Notes under the pieces: generated by a model
What the model was told of the DNA's origin: nothing
What the model saw: only the letters and a program-made list of their open reading frames with translations
Databases searched by the model: none
Made by a program: the position numbers and the translations under genes
NCBI GenBank assembly: GCA_000310025.1
Contig: FN649727.1
Span: forward strand, 3,834,108-3,898,107
Reading direction: 5' to 3'
From: Ectocarpus siliculosus
Taxonomy: Eukaryota > Sar > Phaeophyceae > Ectocarpales > Ectocarpaceae
DNA: 64,000 nt
In this document: piece by piece, positions 23,701-36,900 of the stretch
How positions within the stretch are numbered: position 1 is the first letter of the stretch
Layout: each line of letters begins with the position of its first letter

Positions 23701-23805
23701 TCCCTCGAGAGGCTCCCCCGTCACTTGCTCCACCCAGGCTTGGGCCTCTGCCTGCAGGTCGCCTCCGTAGCCGGCCGAGCTTTCAGCGTATCCGCCCCGC
23801 ACCAT
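17223..23805 (-). CDS. Calponin-homology protein with two CH domains and calponin-like repeats (frame breaks in second CH)
   Basis: Coding order on the minus strand: 23587-23805 and 23156-23275 (first CH domain, with WVEQVTGEPLEGDF, KFKQ|MENISNF and LFETVDLYEGKD). A ~3-kb intron follows, then an exon from 20170 to about 19180, then 18710-18829, 17983-18099 and 17223-17498 (stop). The long exon starts HALGGTVQKNCPEF, runs through a Pro/Gly/Ala-rich linker and enters a second CH domain (YGLDAELAARREANYDYD, MENVSNFLKACRAVGV). The last exons carry HALGQTVQNSCPEY and two short calponin-type repeats (GATFGAAQ, GPTFGAEYAG). CH/calponin proteins bind actin in the cytoskeleton. In the second CH exon the frame must shift near 19425, 19340 and 19247, and its donor phase near 19180 does not fit the next exon. 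Either this is poor sequence or the copy is decaying. Two separate adjacent genes, each with one CH domain, is the main alternative. Confidence 0.7.
19180..19440 (-). pseudogene. Frame-broken CH exon (second CH domain)
   Basis: On the minus strand the three frames take turns. One frame gives YGLDAELAARREANYDYD and AEAQEWI, the next gives EDVTGERFAEGFGEELKDG, and the third gives LCLLINQIKPGAVRRV. Together they match the calponin CH domain in order with no splice sites between them, so the frame changes at an extra or missing G near 19425, an extra C near 19340 and an extra base near 19247. These could be base-call errors in a GC-rich stretch or real disabling indels. Confidence 0.7.
20667..20706. 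repeat. (GA)n microsatellite
   Basis: About 20 uninterrupted GA dinucleotides in the CH-gene intron. Confidence 0.9.
22905..22980. repeat. Palindromic cluster built on CTACAGCAGTC / GACTGCTGTAG
   Basis: CTACAGCAGTC is followed by TTGT and then two direct copies of CTAGACTGCTGTAG, so the cluster contains both direct and inverted copies and could form a hairpin. It lies in the CH-gene intron. Confidence 0.75.
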
Positions 23806-24985
23806 GATGATGCCCCAATCTCCCTAGACAGCTAGTTGAACCCTGGCCCAAATTCTAGAAGCAGTATGGGGGACAAAGAGAGCGGGGTCGAGTGCGGACC
23901 CGGTTTCAGAAAGCCGGCTTTGGCACAAAGCAGCAGCAGCAGTGGGCAAGCTGGATTCGCGATTCAGGTGTGCACAGAGAGAGCCTGGACCCCCCCCCCT
24001 TTTTTTTTTCTTCTTTTTTTCCCATATTTTCTGCGGACCCGTACCCCCCCCCCGGACCTCTCCGCTTTCTTCGTAGATCGAGATTGGTTGATTCGTAGAA
24101 CATGAGAACATGAGAACCTCTCTCTGCAATTCCGTATTCCGAAATCCAAATCCAAAACACCCAAAACAAAGTCGTGATGACACAGCAGTCTCTCATGTCG
24201 CATATATATGCATATCAACGCGGAGATAAATGCATACGCATACGCAATGAAGTAGCGAAAGGAAAGAAACGAACGAGACAAGTGGGATGCGCTGAATATG
24301 TCGCGCTGTTTGCTGCAGCCCATGGGGGACTGGTCTACTGCTGTTGTCCGCCTTCTGCCATTGTTGCGATTGGCACACACACAACGGAGAACGGCCCCTG
24401 CCGCCAAGCGAAGCCAGGAATGGTAGCAATGGTCGATGGGTGGAGTATATCCAGTGGGGGAGCGACAGGAAGTCAGGCGTCAATCCCTCAGTACTACAGC
24501 AGTAGTTGCTTGGGCGTATTCTGCTTCACTACATTGTATGTACAACTGGCTGCTTTTGATGTGATCCGGCGATGCCAAGCTCACAAGGAGGGTCTCCCAC
24601 ACCCAAGTCGTTGTACTTCTACTTTTCCTTTGACGTTACCTTCTGCGGGTCGTCTACTCTAGGCGGCTTGCGCACCGTAGGAGAGGTCGGAGACCAGACT
24701 CCAACATATCTTCACCGTCGTCCGTAGGCATCAAGAACATATGACAGCAACGACTTGTGACCGCTGCTTTCCAAGAACAACGTGCAAGCTCGCAACGCAA
24801 CCAAGCCAGCAATCCCCTCCTGGCTCCAGGTTGTGGGTTCGGAGCTCTCAGCCCGTGATGAAACTGGTGATAGTATATAAACCATACCATCCTTACCAAC
24901 GATGAACTGTTCACCCTCACAAAGGCAAGGCAGTCGTAGTTCCAGGGAGCCGCTACATGTATATATTTTGCCCCCCCAAACCGGT
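23806..24985. other. Intergenic region between two minus-strand genes
   Basis: The region should contain the 3' untranslated region of the WD-repeat gene on the right and the promoter of the CH gene on the left. It has C- and T-runs near 23990-24060 and a run of short ORFs without domains. I see no gene. Confidence 0.5.
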
Positions 24986-27900
24986 TCAGCCCATGGCGGC
25001 ACTGGGTCGTCGAAACCGTCTCCCGCTCGTGGCGGAGCTAGACGGGGGGTCCACCGGGGCAGCTGGGCGCACGTTTCCCTCGCGGTCTTTCGATATGGTA
25101 TCTGTACCACGCGCAGCTTTTGTTCCCGGCATGGCCCTGCTGCCGTGTCCGCCGCTACCACCACCGCCGTGGCCATCCGTACGCGGTACCGTTCCATCTT
25201 CTGCCGGAGTAGCGCTACCACTGCGACCCCCTTCAACCCCTGTTGCTCGGGAAACGGTCCGCGGGGTAGCCGTGTCCGCAGGGGTGTGTGGAGTGCTAGG
25301 CGCCGTGGCTGCCGTCAGCGTCATGGAGGAGGGTCGGTTTGTTTCAGCTGTTCCGCCGGGGTTTCGGGGGTGGTGAGGGTGGTGTTGGTGGCTCGTGCTG
25401 CTAGCTGCAGCCTTGGCCCTACGACGCGATTTTCGTCGCGTAAGGGCCACCTCTGCCCTCTCATGCACGTCTTCGTGCTTGTGGAGCTGGAGTTGGAAAG
25501 ACACCTGCAGGTGTGATGACAGAAGTGTACGAGATTGCGCACGTGCCGGACAGGACACCGCCAGCTGCGTTGATCTACACTGTAGGAATGAAGCGGCGCA
25601 TGAAGAAATATCTACGTGGACGAAGTACTTCTGTGAACAACGCACGCTGTTGATACGCCTAGAAAGGGTGTCGGGTCTCCTCTTCGCTTTGTGCATTCAA
25701 CCGAGGGTGTCTCTTTGCTAAGAAGGTCACACAAGCTGATTCCATCAAGCCCGTTGGCTTTCTTTAGTATATGACTCGACACTCAGCTACCGCACATCGA
25801 CGTACGACAGGCCATTTTCTGCGTTGGACGTACATGACGGATGATCAAAACCAAACTGTACAGAAGTTTGGCCACACAACGCAACACCAAACAGCTACAC
25901 TTAGCACAGTTCTTGCCTCCGCTGTGTGGCCAATCTCGGCGTAGACAACGTTTTATGTCCAACGCTATTTTGCGTTTCAAAATATCTCTCTTGTCGTCGT
26001 TGTCCTCCACTCTCGTCGCTGACCTTAAATGCTACATGGGTTACCACTTGCCTGGTTGTACGTGTTTCGGAGGATCGACGTAATGCGATGCTTGCTGAGG
26101 ACGGGGCGGGAAGAAGATGGCTGAGGGTGCAGGGCGCTTTTCTTGCATGTCTCGCTCAGGATCTGCGTTGCCTCCTGCTTGGGGTGTGCACACATTTCAA
26201 TCGGAGTTGGCGGCCGGAAGCTCAATCTAAGGAAAGGTACATGTATGATCGCGCAGCAGGCTCGCGGTGGTTATAGGCGGGCAGGCCAATGACGAGTTCA
26301 CACCACGGAGTCGAAGTGACGGGTTGGATGTCGAGGATTTGGACGGAGGTAGGGGTGGGGGGTGAGGTGGAGTATTTAACACCTGTGGTATCCCAGGGTA
26401 GTGACACGGAAGAGGTATAATCACACCAAAACCCATACAATCCTATCCATGACATCGACCTGCGCGCGCACGTGGACCTCTGTTTCTAGGTGGAGAAGCC
26501 GGGAGATACAAAGAGCGTGAAGCGCACCGTGTTGCACGCTAAGCGGAGCGCGCACCTACTCGTCCCCCTCCCCCCCCTTGTCAGCAACAAGGACACAACG
26601 TTCTCTCCTAGCCTGCTTGCTTACCTGTATCGTCTCCTTCTTGTAGTAGTCACGGGACACACAGAACGCGCTCAGTCTCCCTCGAAATAGCTTTCGTTGG
26701 ACCCTGTTCTGGCTGGCAATGTAGTACCTGCCGTTGCCCCCCCGGTCGGTCATTGACCGACATTCAGGTATTGGTGAAAGTTAGAGATCAACATATATTC
26801 TGTGATGTACTTCTTGTGCGACAGAGCTCACACTATGGCACTGAGCGCAACAGAACAAACAGGGCCGAGGGTCATCGCGGTACTTAGGTCTGTCGGCACT
26901 TGGTATCTGCCTACCGCTTTTCCTGGCAGCGTTCGGCCTCTTCTTCGCGCTCCTTCTCGAGGTCACGGTCTTGGGCAGCACGCGCCCGTTGATCGTGGTG
27001 TTTCCTGATGGAGAGGACGAAAGCAGTAACATCGAATGTTCGGTTGTGGAAACGCTCGTGTCTATCGCGCATTTACGTGTAGTTCTTGTACCCTTCCTGT
27101 TGTTCCCTCGAACAAGTATCCAACCATGATCGGAGCGAGCAAGAGATGCCCCGTAAACAAGCCGTCAGCGTGTGCGTGCAGATGTACGGAGAGACAAACC
27201 CCCGAGAAAGGAAAATACTTATTCGTGAAGAAGCACGGTGTACTTGGAGAAAACAGCGGGGAAAATCGTCCACGGTTGGTTTACAAGAGGGCTATCTAGC
27301 ACAGATAGCTCGCCTGCCCTTTTGTGGCTCCTTTTCGTCGCCACCGTCGGTCGTTGTTGATGTCACCGCCTTTCCGTGCTTGCTTGCCTAGCAGGAGAGT
27401 GCAAGGTAGCCGACTATGGTGAGAGTAACCGGCCTTGAGAGCCGATGGAAACGTCGGAAAGTGTGGCATGGTTGTGAAACACCTTACAAACCACCCTGTC
27501 AAGTACGAGTCTCACCACAGCACCACAGCCACGGACAATCACCCCCAAAAAGCCCTGTTCCGATTGTTCGCGTCAACCTAGGGTATTCCAGTGCCAATCA
27601 AACTCTACTGTCCAACGGACACGCACCCTGCTAGCAATGGATCTACACCAAGGTGGTGGTGGGTGATGGAGGTTTTCACTCGCCCGCAGTAGTTTGGGGC
27701 GAGGCAAGCGCGTGTGGGGCGAGAAGGTAGGAACTACTGTAGAAAAAAACGAGAATCGGGAGATTTTCTGCCAGCCTGAATAGCCTCCAGTCTTCCAGCC
27801 TGCTTGCCTATCTATCTCACCGTTCGACGCAAATGCTTGCTCCCTCCTTGCGTCTTTGCTTTGGATTCCTTTTCTCCGGCGGCAGCGGTGGCGGTGGAAG

Positions 27901-30900
27901 CTGTTGTGGTGGTGGCCGAAAGCTCGTCGTCTTCTTTGCCCGCCCCGCCGTGCCCGTACGCGCTGCAGAGGGCCTGGTCTGTGGGTTCCCGCCACGTGGC
28001 GCGGCTCCCCAGAGACCACGCCGTTGGCTGTTCTTATTCATGTTTGCATCATTTACGTGCGAAGGAAGCAACGGGCCGTGTGGATATATATACATGTGGG
28101 GAGGGGTGGGCGTTCGTGAGCGTGTGCTCTCGTTTGGTTGAGAAAATGGTCAATGCTGCGGTGCGCCTTTGCCTCGAGAATCAGCATGTATGATGTTCTT
28201 CACAAGATATCCCACAAAGAAAACTATAGCTGTAACTACGACGAACCATCACCTGGCCAAAGGTCCCGATGTGCGCGCCTGCGATCGTCCACACATGGAC
28301 GTAGCAATCATCTCCCGCTGTGACAAGGAGATCCAGCTTCCCGCGATAGTCGGCGCCTTGCACGGAAGTAACCGTTGTCTTGTGGGCCTGCCACTGGTGC
28401 ATAGGCTGTAGCAGGGAGGTGGTCTGTTGAGTCCCTGGGCTATCGGCCATAGCAGGGGGACCTGCCGCCAAGGGGGACACTTGCTCTCCCGCAGTCTTCG
28501 TTCCGAGCAGCGAGGAAAGGCGTCAGGTAGTGGGGAAGGGGTGCGAAGATGTTGAGCTTATTACGGAAGGGCGGGGGTATGCATGGAGTGATTCAAAGAT
28601 TGATTCCATTCAATTTGTGCAACACGTTGCAGATACGTTCATACTGACCACTTTGGGTGTTCGTGATGTTTCTTACCGCCGATCCTTTCGTCCCTCGGCC
28701 AGATCGAGATTTTCGCGGCAGTTTCGGTCTTGCTCGCATGCCCGTCTGGTAGACGTGCTCGGTGATATCTCCTAGCATACGAGGCCACACGTGGGCGAGA
28801 GGTTCCGGAGGGGATACAAGGAAAATTGGATGGATATGATACAACTGGCGGCGGGGGGGCATACTCACCATTTTCTTCGTGAAAAAAACGCGACACATCA
28901 CCACGAGGCAGTATTTCCTCTCCGACGATATTTTTTTATTGGCGTGCTCACCCAACCTCCAAGTCTTGACGAACCCCTCCTCGCACGCCGTGAACAGCAT
29001 GAGGTTGTTACGGCTGCCAGCAACCGGCGTCGTAGACCGCACCGCTGCCGGTGATGCCCTAGTCGCACCGACACCAAAGCCGTCACCAAGACTGTCACCG
29101 TCGCCGCGGCCACTCAGGCCTTCGGGGGTGTCGTGGTTGAGTCCTCCACCCCTTTCCACGGGACCTTCATTGGTGCTCATGGCGGTCAAGCCGGGGTTGT
29201 TCGGGTGCCGCGCTGCCACGCCGAAAATGAACGCCCCCGTGGACGCGTCCCACACGTGCAGCTCGCCGGACGCAGTACCCGAACAGAGGACGTTGTGGCT
29301 GCAGAACATAGTAGCGAAGGAATTCCGTGCCAGGCGAGGAGAGGGTGGATTATCAAATGTGTAGCGGGTTGGGGGAGTATGCTTATGACTGACCACCACG
29401 AATACGTCGCTCTTGAGATTTTGGGGGGTGCCGTGCGCGAAGGTACAATCTAGAAAGATTTTTGCGTCTTTATAGGCGTATACTCCATACCAACACACCA
29501 TCTGATGTATATCAGGCAGTCCACCGTGTGAGACACGGCGTTCTCGAGCAGCCCATCCACCCCGTCGTCTGCCTCCTTGTCGGCGGCGGTGGCGATGGCG
29601 GCGGCCTTTGACGACTCATCACCTTTCGACCGTGAACCACCACCACCGCGACCGCCGCTCTCCTCCCCACCCTTCCCTTCTTTCCTGACTCCTTGCTGCT
29701 GCTGCTGCTGCTTCTCTTCCTCCTGCCGTTGCCGGCCGTCTTTGGACTGCTTCTCCACGCTTGTTAAACCTTTCTCCCTCGCCGCTGGTAACTCCGTTTC
29801 TTGGATTTTCCCTGTTGGCCCCAGACTGGCTGAACCGCTCGTTGGAGCAGGGCCGTCCGCCGAGTGGGTCGCAGACGCCGCCTTGGAGCTATTCGCCCCG
29901 TGACCCGTCGTTGATGACGAAGAATTTCGTCCGCCGCTGTCAGCACCCAAAGACGGCGGCAGCACCGCCGGCGAAGTGAGAGGACTGGCGTTCTCGCCGC
30001 CCGTTGCCGCTAAACCTTCGTCGCGCGCGGGCTCTACTGGCGAATTTTGATCTGGCGGACACAACGCCCCTCCACGCCCTTTTCGGTCACTGCCCGCCGC
30101 CCCTACACCTGCTGCGGAGCCTTTAGCCTCCACCGAGCCACTGCTGTTAGCCTTGGCTTCCTCCTCAGAAACCACGGGCACCTCTTCGGCCGTTGTTCCG
30201 GCAACGGCAGTATCGGCGTTCTCATCTACGTCCGCCGCCGCCGCCGATCCGCCCTCGGGGTCGGGATCAGTTGTGTGGTTGGCGGCTTGTGCTGTACCGG
30301 AGCCGTCGTCGCTGCCGCCCATACGTTCCTGGTTCAACAGAGGAAGGTATTGGGGCGGTGGGTATGATTTTCTGCGGGTTGTTGGTTTGATTTACTTTTG
30401 GGAGGAGCACAACAGAGGAGCCCCCAGAAGCGATACCAAACGTAGCATGGCGACGGTGGCATTGCTCGTCTTTGCTGCATGGTGGGAGTACCGTAATGCG
30501 ACGCGGAGGAGCCCTCGTCGATTGAGGGAAGTGTAGGCATGGCGTTCGCCTGTCTCCATGGTCCATGGCCCATGCACAACAATTTGTCCAATCATGTTCC
30601 TTGTGGTAATATGTTGAATGAAATGAGTTGGAAAGTGAAACAACCTTAAACGTGTCCGTTGTACACTGTATGAAGCTGCATTCAAAGCAGCTCAAGTACT
30701 TAAAAGTCGAATCGGAGAAATATCCACCTGGCAATCGAAGTACTCCGTGAATACCGTGTACCTGTGGGTGCCCCGAACTCTTTCAACCGGTGTTGCGCTT
30801 GGGCCGTACGTCAAAGCATGTGTTGGGGCGTCACCCATTGTCTAGGCAGAGCCCGTACGCCCTCGACGGGGAGAGCCAAACCGGGTAGGGTCGGCACCGG

Positions 30901-33900
30901 AGAGGGCGAATGCGTGGTACCTTTCCTATCACGCACCGATCGACGCCATGAATCTATACTCATCGACTCGCTCGATATGCCGCCTGGTATTGGACTGCTC
31001 CAACAACGGTTGTCGAGAAAAAAAGAAAGTGCAGAATCCGAAGCGATGGTACCCTACCAGATGGAACAATACAAAGTGACCAGAGGTTCTGGGCCCCCAA
31101 ACCAGGCCAAAATGTCGTCGACGTTGGCATCTCCATGCCGCTAAGAACAGTCATCACAGCCGGTCGCAGTGTCAGCGGTGCATTGTAAGCAGACCAACCT
31201 CCGCGAAGTATTGTCTTCCATCCCAGGACACGTGACACATGGATGCGTCCTCCGCCAAAAGGCCCCCCATGCGATCCAGGTATCTGCAGGGAGCAACGCG
31301 AGGATGGGGTGCGTGGGTTTGCGAGGGGCGAGCGGGGAGGAACATCCTAAAACTAAAAGCTGGCACTTTCATTAGCCAGCCGTGTGCAAGCGGGATGTAT
31401 GGAAGGAGTAGTAACAGCCTAGGTTCCAAGTAATGCTGGTACAACCGTAGGCATGCGCTCGCTGACCAAAATCAGAGCGATGAGAAACACGAGAGGAGGG
31501 AACACAGGTACACCATCGGGGAATCACAACAACCGTTGTGCGGAAACGGGGTGTACTTGCCAACACTCACCTACTTGTCTATCGCGAGCATGTTTTGTGT
31601 TGTATGGCCAAGAGGATGGCACGGGCACAACAAATCTTTGGTAGAACACGCTGCGTTTCTTTATGTTAACCCCGTTCCATTTTGTCTTTTATCTCATTTT
31701 GTAAACAAGAACGTGCTCTGCCGGCCTGAGGCCGTGGATCGATGTACACCCAACTTGGATGCACGAATAGCGCTCCAAGAAGGTTCAGTCCGAAACGTAC
31801 GTCCAAACGCACCAACAACTTGCCTCATTTGCCTCGGGATACCAGTGTTTGGTTGCCGGCAAATGAGAAACGAGAAGTACACGGTCAGTGCAGACGACAC
31901 GCATCTAAAACAAAAAATCAAAGCGTATCAGCAACACTACATTCAACAAATCCGTTGTAGTATCCGCTATCACTCACGACCAACGTCTGGTACCCCCTCA
32001 AGTTCTCTTTGCGTTCGGCCACTCACCCGCCCGAGTTGACACTGTCGCTGTCCAACACCTTGCCATCTTTCTTCCGTTGCCTCGCCATCCACCACGCGAC
32101 GCTTGTCAGCCCCCCGATGGACGACACTTCGTCCAGCTGAACCAGACAGTCACACGGTGTTTCAGCGCATGTTTACTTCGCGTGTGAAGGCATTGATTTC
32201 GGTCTACGGCATTCTGTCGTCGTGGAAGATGACGTTTTTTCGTTGAGGGTCAAGGATGGGGGGAAAGGGTCATCACACGTCTGAATGCCCGTGACACATT
32301 GTTTTGTGTCGTACTAAGTCCGGGCGCAGCAGACGCAACATCATCGATCGATTAACAACTCCTGCTGCAACATCATCCGAAACACTTTTGGTGTACGCGT
32401 TCGGCTGACCATTGTCCGCTGGGGGATGATTGCAGCCGGGAAGACAGCGCCGTTGCTCTTTCCTTTACCTACCTACCCTTTTTCAGATCTAACCTGGCTG
32501 ACATCGTGATCGGATGGCTTCATTGAGAACTTAGGCTTGCCGGAATCTGTTCCCCAGATGAAGATTCGCCCATCGAAGCCTGCGGTCGCAACCTGTCGCA
32601 GCCAAAGAGGAGTTGATTGAAGGATGCTTGCTGTAAGTTATTCAAGACATGCGCGATCCGGTAGCATGAGCGGGGCGACTGATGGGGCGATCACGATCAA
32701 CACAGATACAAAACAAAGGCGTTTCAGATCATTGTTGCAGCGTAGTCCTGATTTCCAAGACACGACGTGTTCAGCAGGAGTGTCTTGAGATGACTGTTTT
32801 TGGCGTGCAAAAAAATGTGCAGTTCGTCGTGGGTGGATGAGGGAGCGTGCGTCCCGCCGTTGGTAGCGGTGTTACCGTCCGCCAATTCCTCTCTCGGGTT
32901 TTTCAGTTAAACGTTGGTTTAGACACTGAATGTCTTTGGCGAGGAGTGCAATCTAAGCACAGCTTCGTTTTACGTCCTTCGAAGAACCTTATTTGGACGT
33001 TTACTTGCGTTAACAGAAATTTATGTTGTGTCTTGAGGAGTAGGGAAGAAGAAGGGGCCTCCTTGGAAGACAGGCAGATAGCAACAACAAACAACACCAA
33101 AACGGCACGGAAGAAATTCCTTGTGCATATTTTCCGAGTGTTTCTAAACGATATTTTCTTGTCTTGGACGTGGTACCTGAATCTCAACGATGGGATGAAG
33201 GTGTTTCCCTCCTTCGATGGCTCATATTCACATCGTTCGTGAATGGAATCGGAATGATTACCTTTTGTCCTTGCCATTTCTGGAGTCAACTGCTACGCAA
33301 ATTCGTTTCTTACAGGGTGTCACAGGCTGTGACTGTGGTACGAAATGCTGGCGCAAACTAAATAGAGGACAGGGAATGTTTGAACGAATGAAAACAAAAG
33401 AACAAACACACGTGGTCACAGCAGTACCTGCTGGCGCCCACAGTAAGCGATCGCAAGGATGTCCGCCGAGTGTCCTTGACCTCGGTCTTGGGTGTCTTCA
33501 TTGCCGCCACCTTCGTCTTCCCCGTCGCTACGACTTGAGCCACCGACACTATTACCCCCCTTCCGTCCGCTAGCATCACCCTGATGATGACGATGCAGGG
33601 GCGGACCCTCTCCCGGGAACACCCGAGACGCGACCGTGGCGTTGGCCGTCTCTCCTCCGTCGAGGGGCCGGTGGCGGTTCTGCTGCTGCTGCTGAAGAGC
33701 GGCGAGATTGCGGCGGTCCTCTTGATTGCTCTCCATGGCGAAAACTCGCACCTGCTTGTCCCACGAGCAAGTAGCAACGTAATCGAGAACCTCCTGCGAT
33801 GTAGAGCGGTGGATCGCATGGGTTCGCAACGCGCAGGGACGGAGGCGGAGGGTTTAAGGTGGGTGCGGTTTTAGCGGAGGTTGTTTGGAGGGCAAGGGGG

Positions 33901-36900
33901 GGACGAAGGTGGGGAGTGAGGGGATTAAGTTAACACAAAATCTGCCGTTTATGGCGCAGTGCAAGTGGGAAAAGGCTAAACTAAGGGATGACGTGAGAGC
34001 TTTTGTAAGTTGTTGTCGTCTCCAAAGGGGGTCCGCTGTGTAGCAGGGTAAGTTGCCACCATGCTTGGGTAGACTATCCAGGGCGTTAATGGCTCCGACA
34101 CCAATAGAAATCTCTTTAGATTGCGAACCCTTAGACTCGACGGCTTTTGCAGTTCTTCTGCCAACGAGGCTGTGTACCCAACACTGGGACAACACCCCGT
34201 GGATGGTGCCTCAACTTTCAGAACGGTCTGTTTCCAGGACAACACATAACTCTCGTCTTGGGAGAGCAGCGCTACACCTTTCGGCGGAAAAGCGCTTCTG
34301 TGAAAACGTCTCGGTTGGAGCATCCGTAAGTCAGCACCCTGTGTAGCGGGTGTACCTGCGTGTTCTCCGCTCTTCATTTACAGGAAGTCACCTCGTCTCC
34401 GGAGTACACAACACGTCCAGTAACATCACCGTACAGGGCTCAACTTGTCTGACCTCACGATGAAATGCCACACCAACACATCCACTGCATAACTGTACGT
34501 TCTCACGTTGTCCGATCCCTTGCCGTCATCCCTGCAGTACACAACGCCGGACACCTCATTCCTCTCGTTTCCTTCCTCGTTCTTCTTCCCGGCTTTTCCT
34601 CCGCCTCCGTTGCCCCCAGGTAGTAGCAGCCGCAATTCCTTTCAAGAAGCACCCCACCACAAAGGGGAGTTGAGAGGTAAGGGGCGGGCGGGGAGGAAGG
34701 GGGCGGAGCACGGCGAGGGAATCATGTTTTTTGAGTGTTAGGAAGCATGCATCAAAAAGGAAGTGACGCTTTTGCAACCACACGAGAGCTTTAACCGTAA
34801 CTGTGATCGATCGACGCACGCTTGCCCCAGCCCCACCCCCTTTACAGCCTTTCCTTCCAACACAGCAGCTATCCCAAAACGAATATGCGTTCTATCCTAC
34901 GCGCCTGTCCCACTGTCTTAAGCAAGGGCTCGTTCTCCTTGGACTCACCTTGCCGTTATTAAAGTTCCACAGCTTTACGGTCCCGTCGTTAGCCCCGGTC
35001 AGCAGCCGCCGCTCGGACGCGTCGAAAGCCATACAGCTTATCTTAGAGGTGCCGTGCGCTTTGCCAAATCTGTTGACACACCGTTGATTTCCCCCATCAC
35101 ACCACCGTCCGTGTTGAAGCGAACCAAACAGGCGAAGAAAGCCAAACAGATTGTGCGTTTAGTCGAGTGAAAAGAATGAGCGAGGACAGTGGAGGTTCCA
35201 AACTACGCACCCCACCCTCACGCGCTGCTAAAAACGCGATAACGCTTATTGGTGTGAAGTAGGAGTGGAGTGTATGCAATGGCGAAGGGATCGCCGACGG
35301 ATTGCAAAAAAACGTACTCGACCGTAAGTCGGAGGGCCCGTTATCAAGCGCAAAAAACTAATTGCTCCACGGGGAAAATATGTGAGTGTTTTGTGCTGTG
35401 CTAGCCCGCTAGCACGAGCAATGGTGTGACGATGGTATGCGGACAGAGTCGTCACACTACTTGGCGTTTAACGGTAGAACGACTCGTAAGCAGCGACCAT
35501 CTCACCTTCGGTTTAACAATGAAGCAGAGAGGGTTCTGACTAAAACGCAACTTGCACATATTAATGATTATGCCCGTTCCGGGCGGGAGGCTATAGTCCT
35601 GTGTTTTCTATGTAACGCCGGCCCCTTGCTCTCCCGTGTGCCACAATTCGTCGATGGCGTTGCTTCACGTCACGCGCGGGACAAGCGTTATCGGTCACAG
35701 CCAACCTCAACACCTCACGAGAGTATAGAAACCGCCAGACAACAGCCAATATCAACAACCGGCACAGAATACAGAAAAGTAATAATAATCGTACACCCCC
35801 TTCCAAGACAAGGTTATGTACAACACGCGAGCGGCCCGGGGCACGGGCACGTATCTACCTGAAAGCGAGCAGCCCGGTCTCGACGAGCCAGACGTGAACG
35901 TTCCCCATCGCATCTCCGGAGACAATCTGCCATCCATCATTGTTGTGTCATCCATCGTTCGTTGTTGTTGTTCAAGCGACGTGAGCACAACCGAGAAGCA
36001 GAGAGCAACCATCATTTTCAGCCGTCCACCGTCGGGGCACTTGTGAAGGTACACATAATTCTCGTTCTGCGTGAAATCGAGCGAACTGCTGAGGAGTTTG
36101 CTGTTTGTTGGGTACAACAATGCCGACCGAAGTCAGGGAAATATTTCTCAAACACGCGTTGACCCCTCCGCCATCCAAGTTGCAGCTACCCTTCTTGGTG
36201 ATAGGGGGAACGTGCACTAGTTCCTTCCTCCTTAGCATGTTCAGAGGAAACAAACGAACCTTTTTCGGAACGCGGCGCTAGGCAAGCCATGCCGTTGGGA
36301 GAGCTAGAACTCTACCGTCGTCATGGTCGCGTTGGGTTCAACGTATCTACGGGACTACAAAAAAACGTTTGACTCTCGTCCGGTCGATACTGCTGTCACT
36401 GTGAACCGAGACTCGACGTAGTGGAGCAAGCGGTTGCGCTCGTAAAGACCGAAAAAGGGGAGCGGGAGGGCTTGCATTATCTAACAATAGCAAACTTGGT
36501 TGGTAGACATGGCCGATACAGACTACTGTTTATTGAAACCGTCGAATTTGCCAAAGGCGTTTTGTTCCTGTATTTTGGAGTATCACATTTGGGGGGTCCC
36601 TTTGGAGTGATCATTTTCTCGGAGACTTCACGCCGGCATGGGTAATACCTGATGGAAGTGCCAATTGTACAATGCCGCCGTCACCGGCGCCTCGTGGGAA
36701 TGCTTGCTGGACTGTATGGCTCCCTTGTTTTTCCACACGCCTAGCCTGCTGCCGGCGACCACGAGCGAGCTTCGGCTGTGGTCCCAGAGAGCGGCCGTTA
36801 TCGTATCGTCAGGCCGGTGCATGCGGTGGTCCTTGAAGCTCTTGAGACGGACGGTCGTAGCAAAGGCACAGAACGACCCAGGGTAGGTAAGATGAATCTT

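Noticed and set aside
24654-24920. 88-residue minus-strand ORF downstream of the WD-gene stop
   Set aside because: It lacks domain support and lies where the 3' untranslated region is expected.
29577-29979. Plus-strand ORFs opposite the low-complexity WD-gene exon
   Set aside because: They are shadows of the Ser/Glu/Gln-rich insert, whose flanking junctions keep phase on the minus strand.
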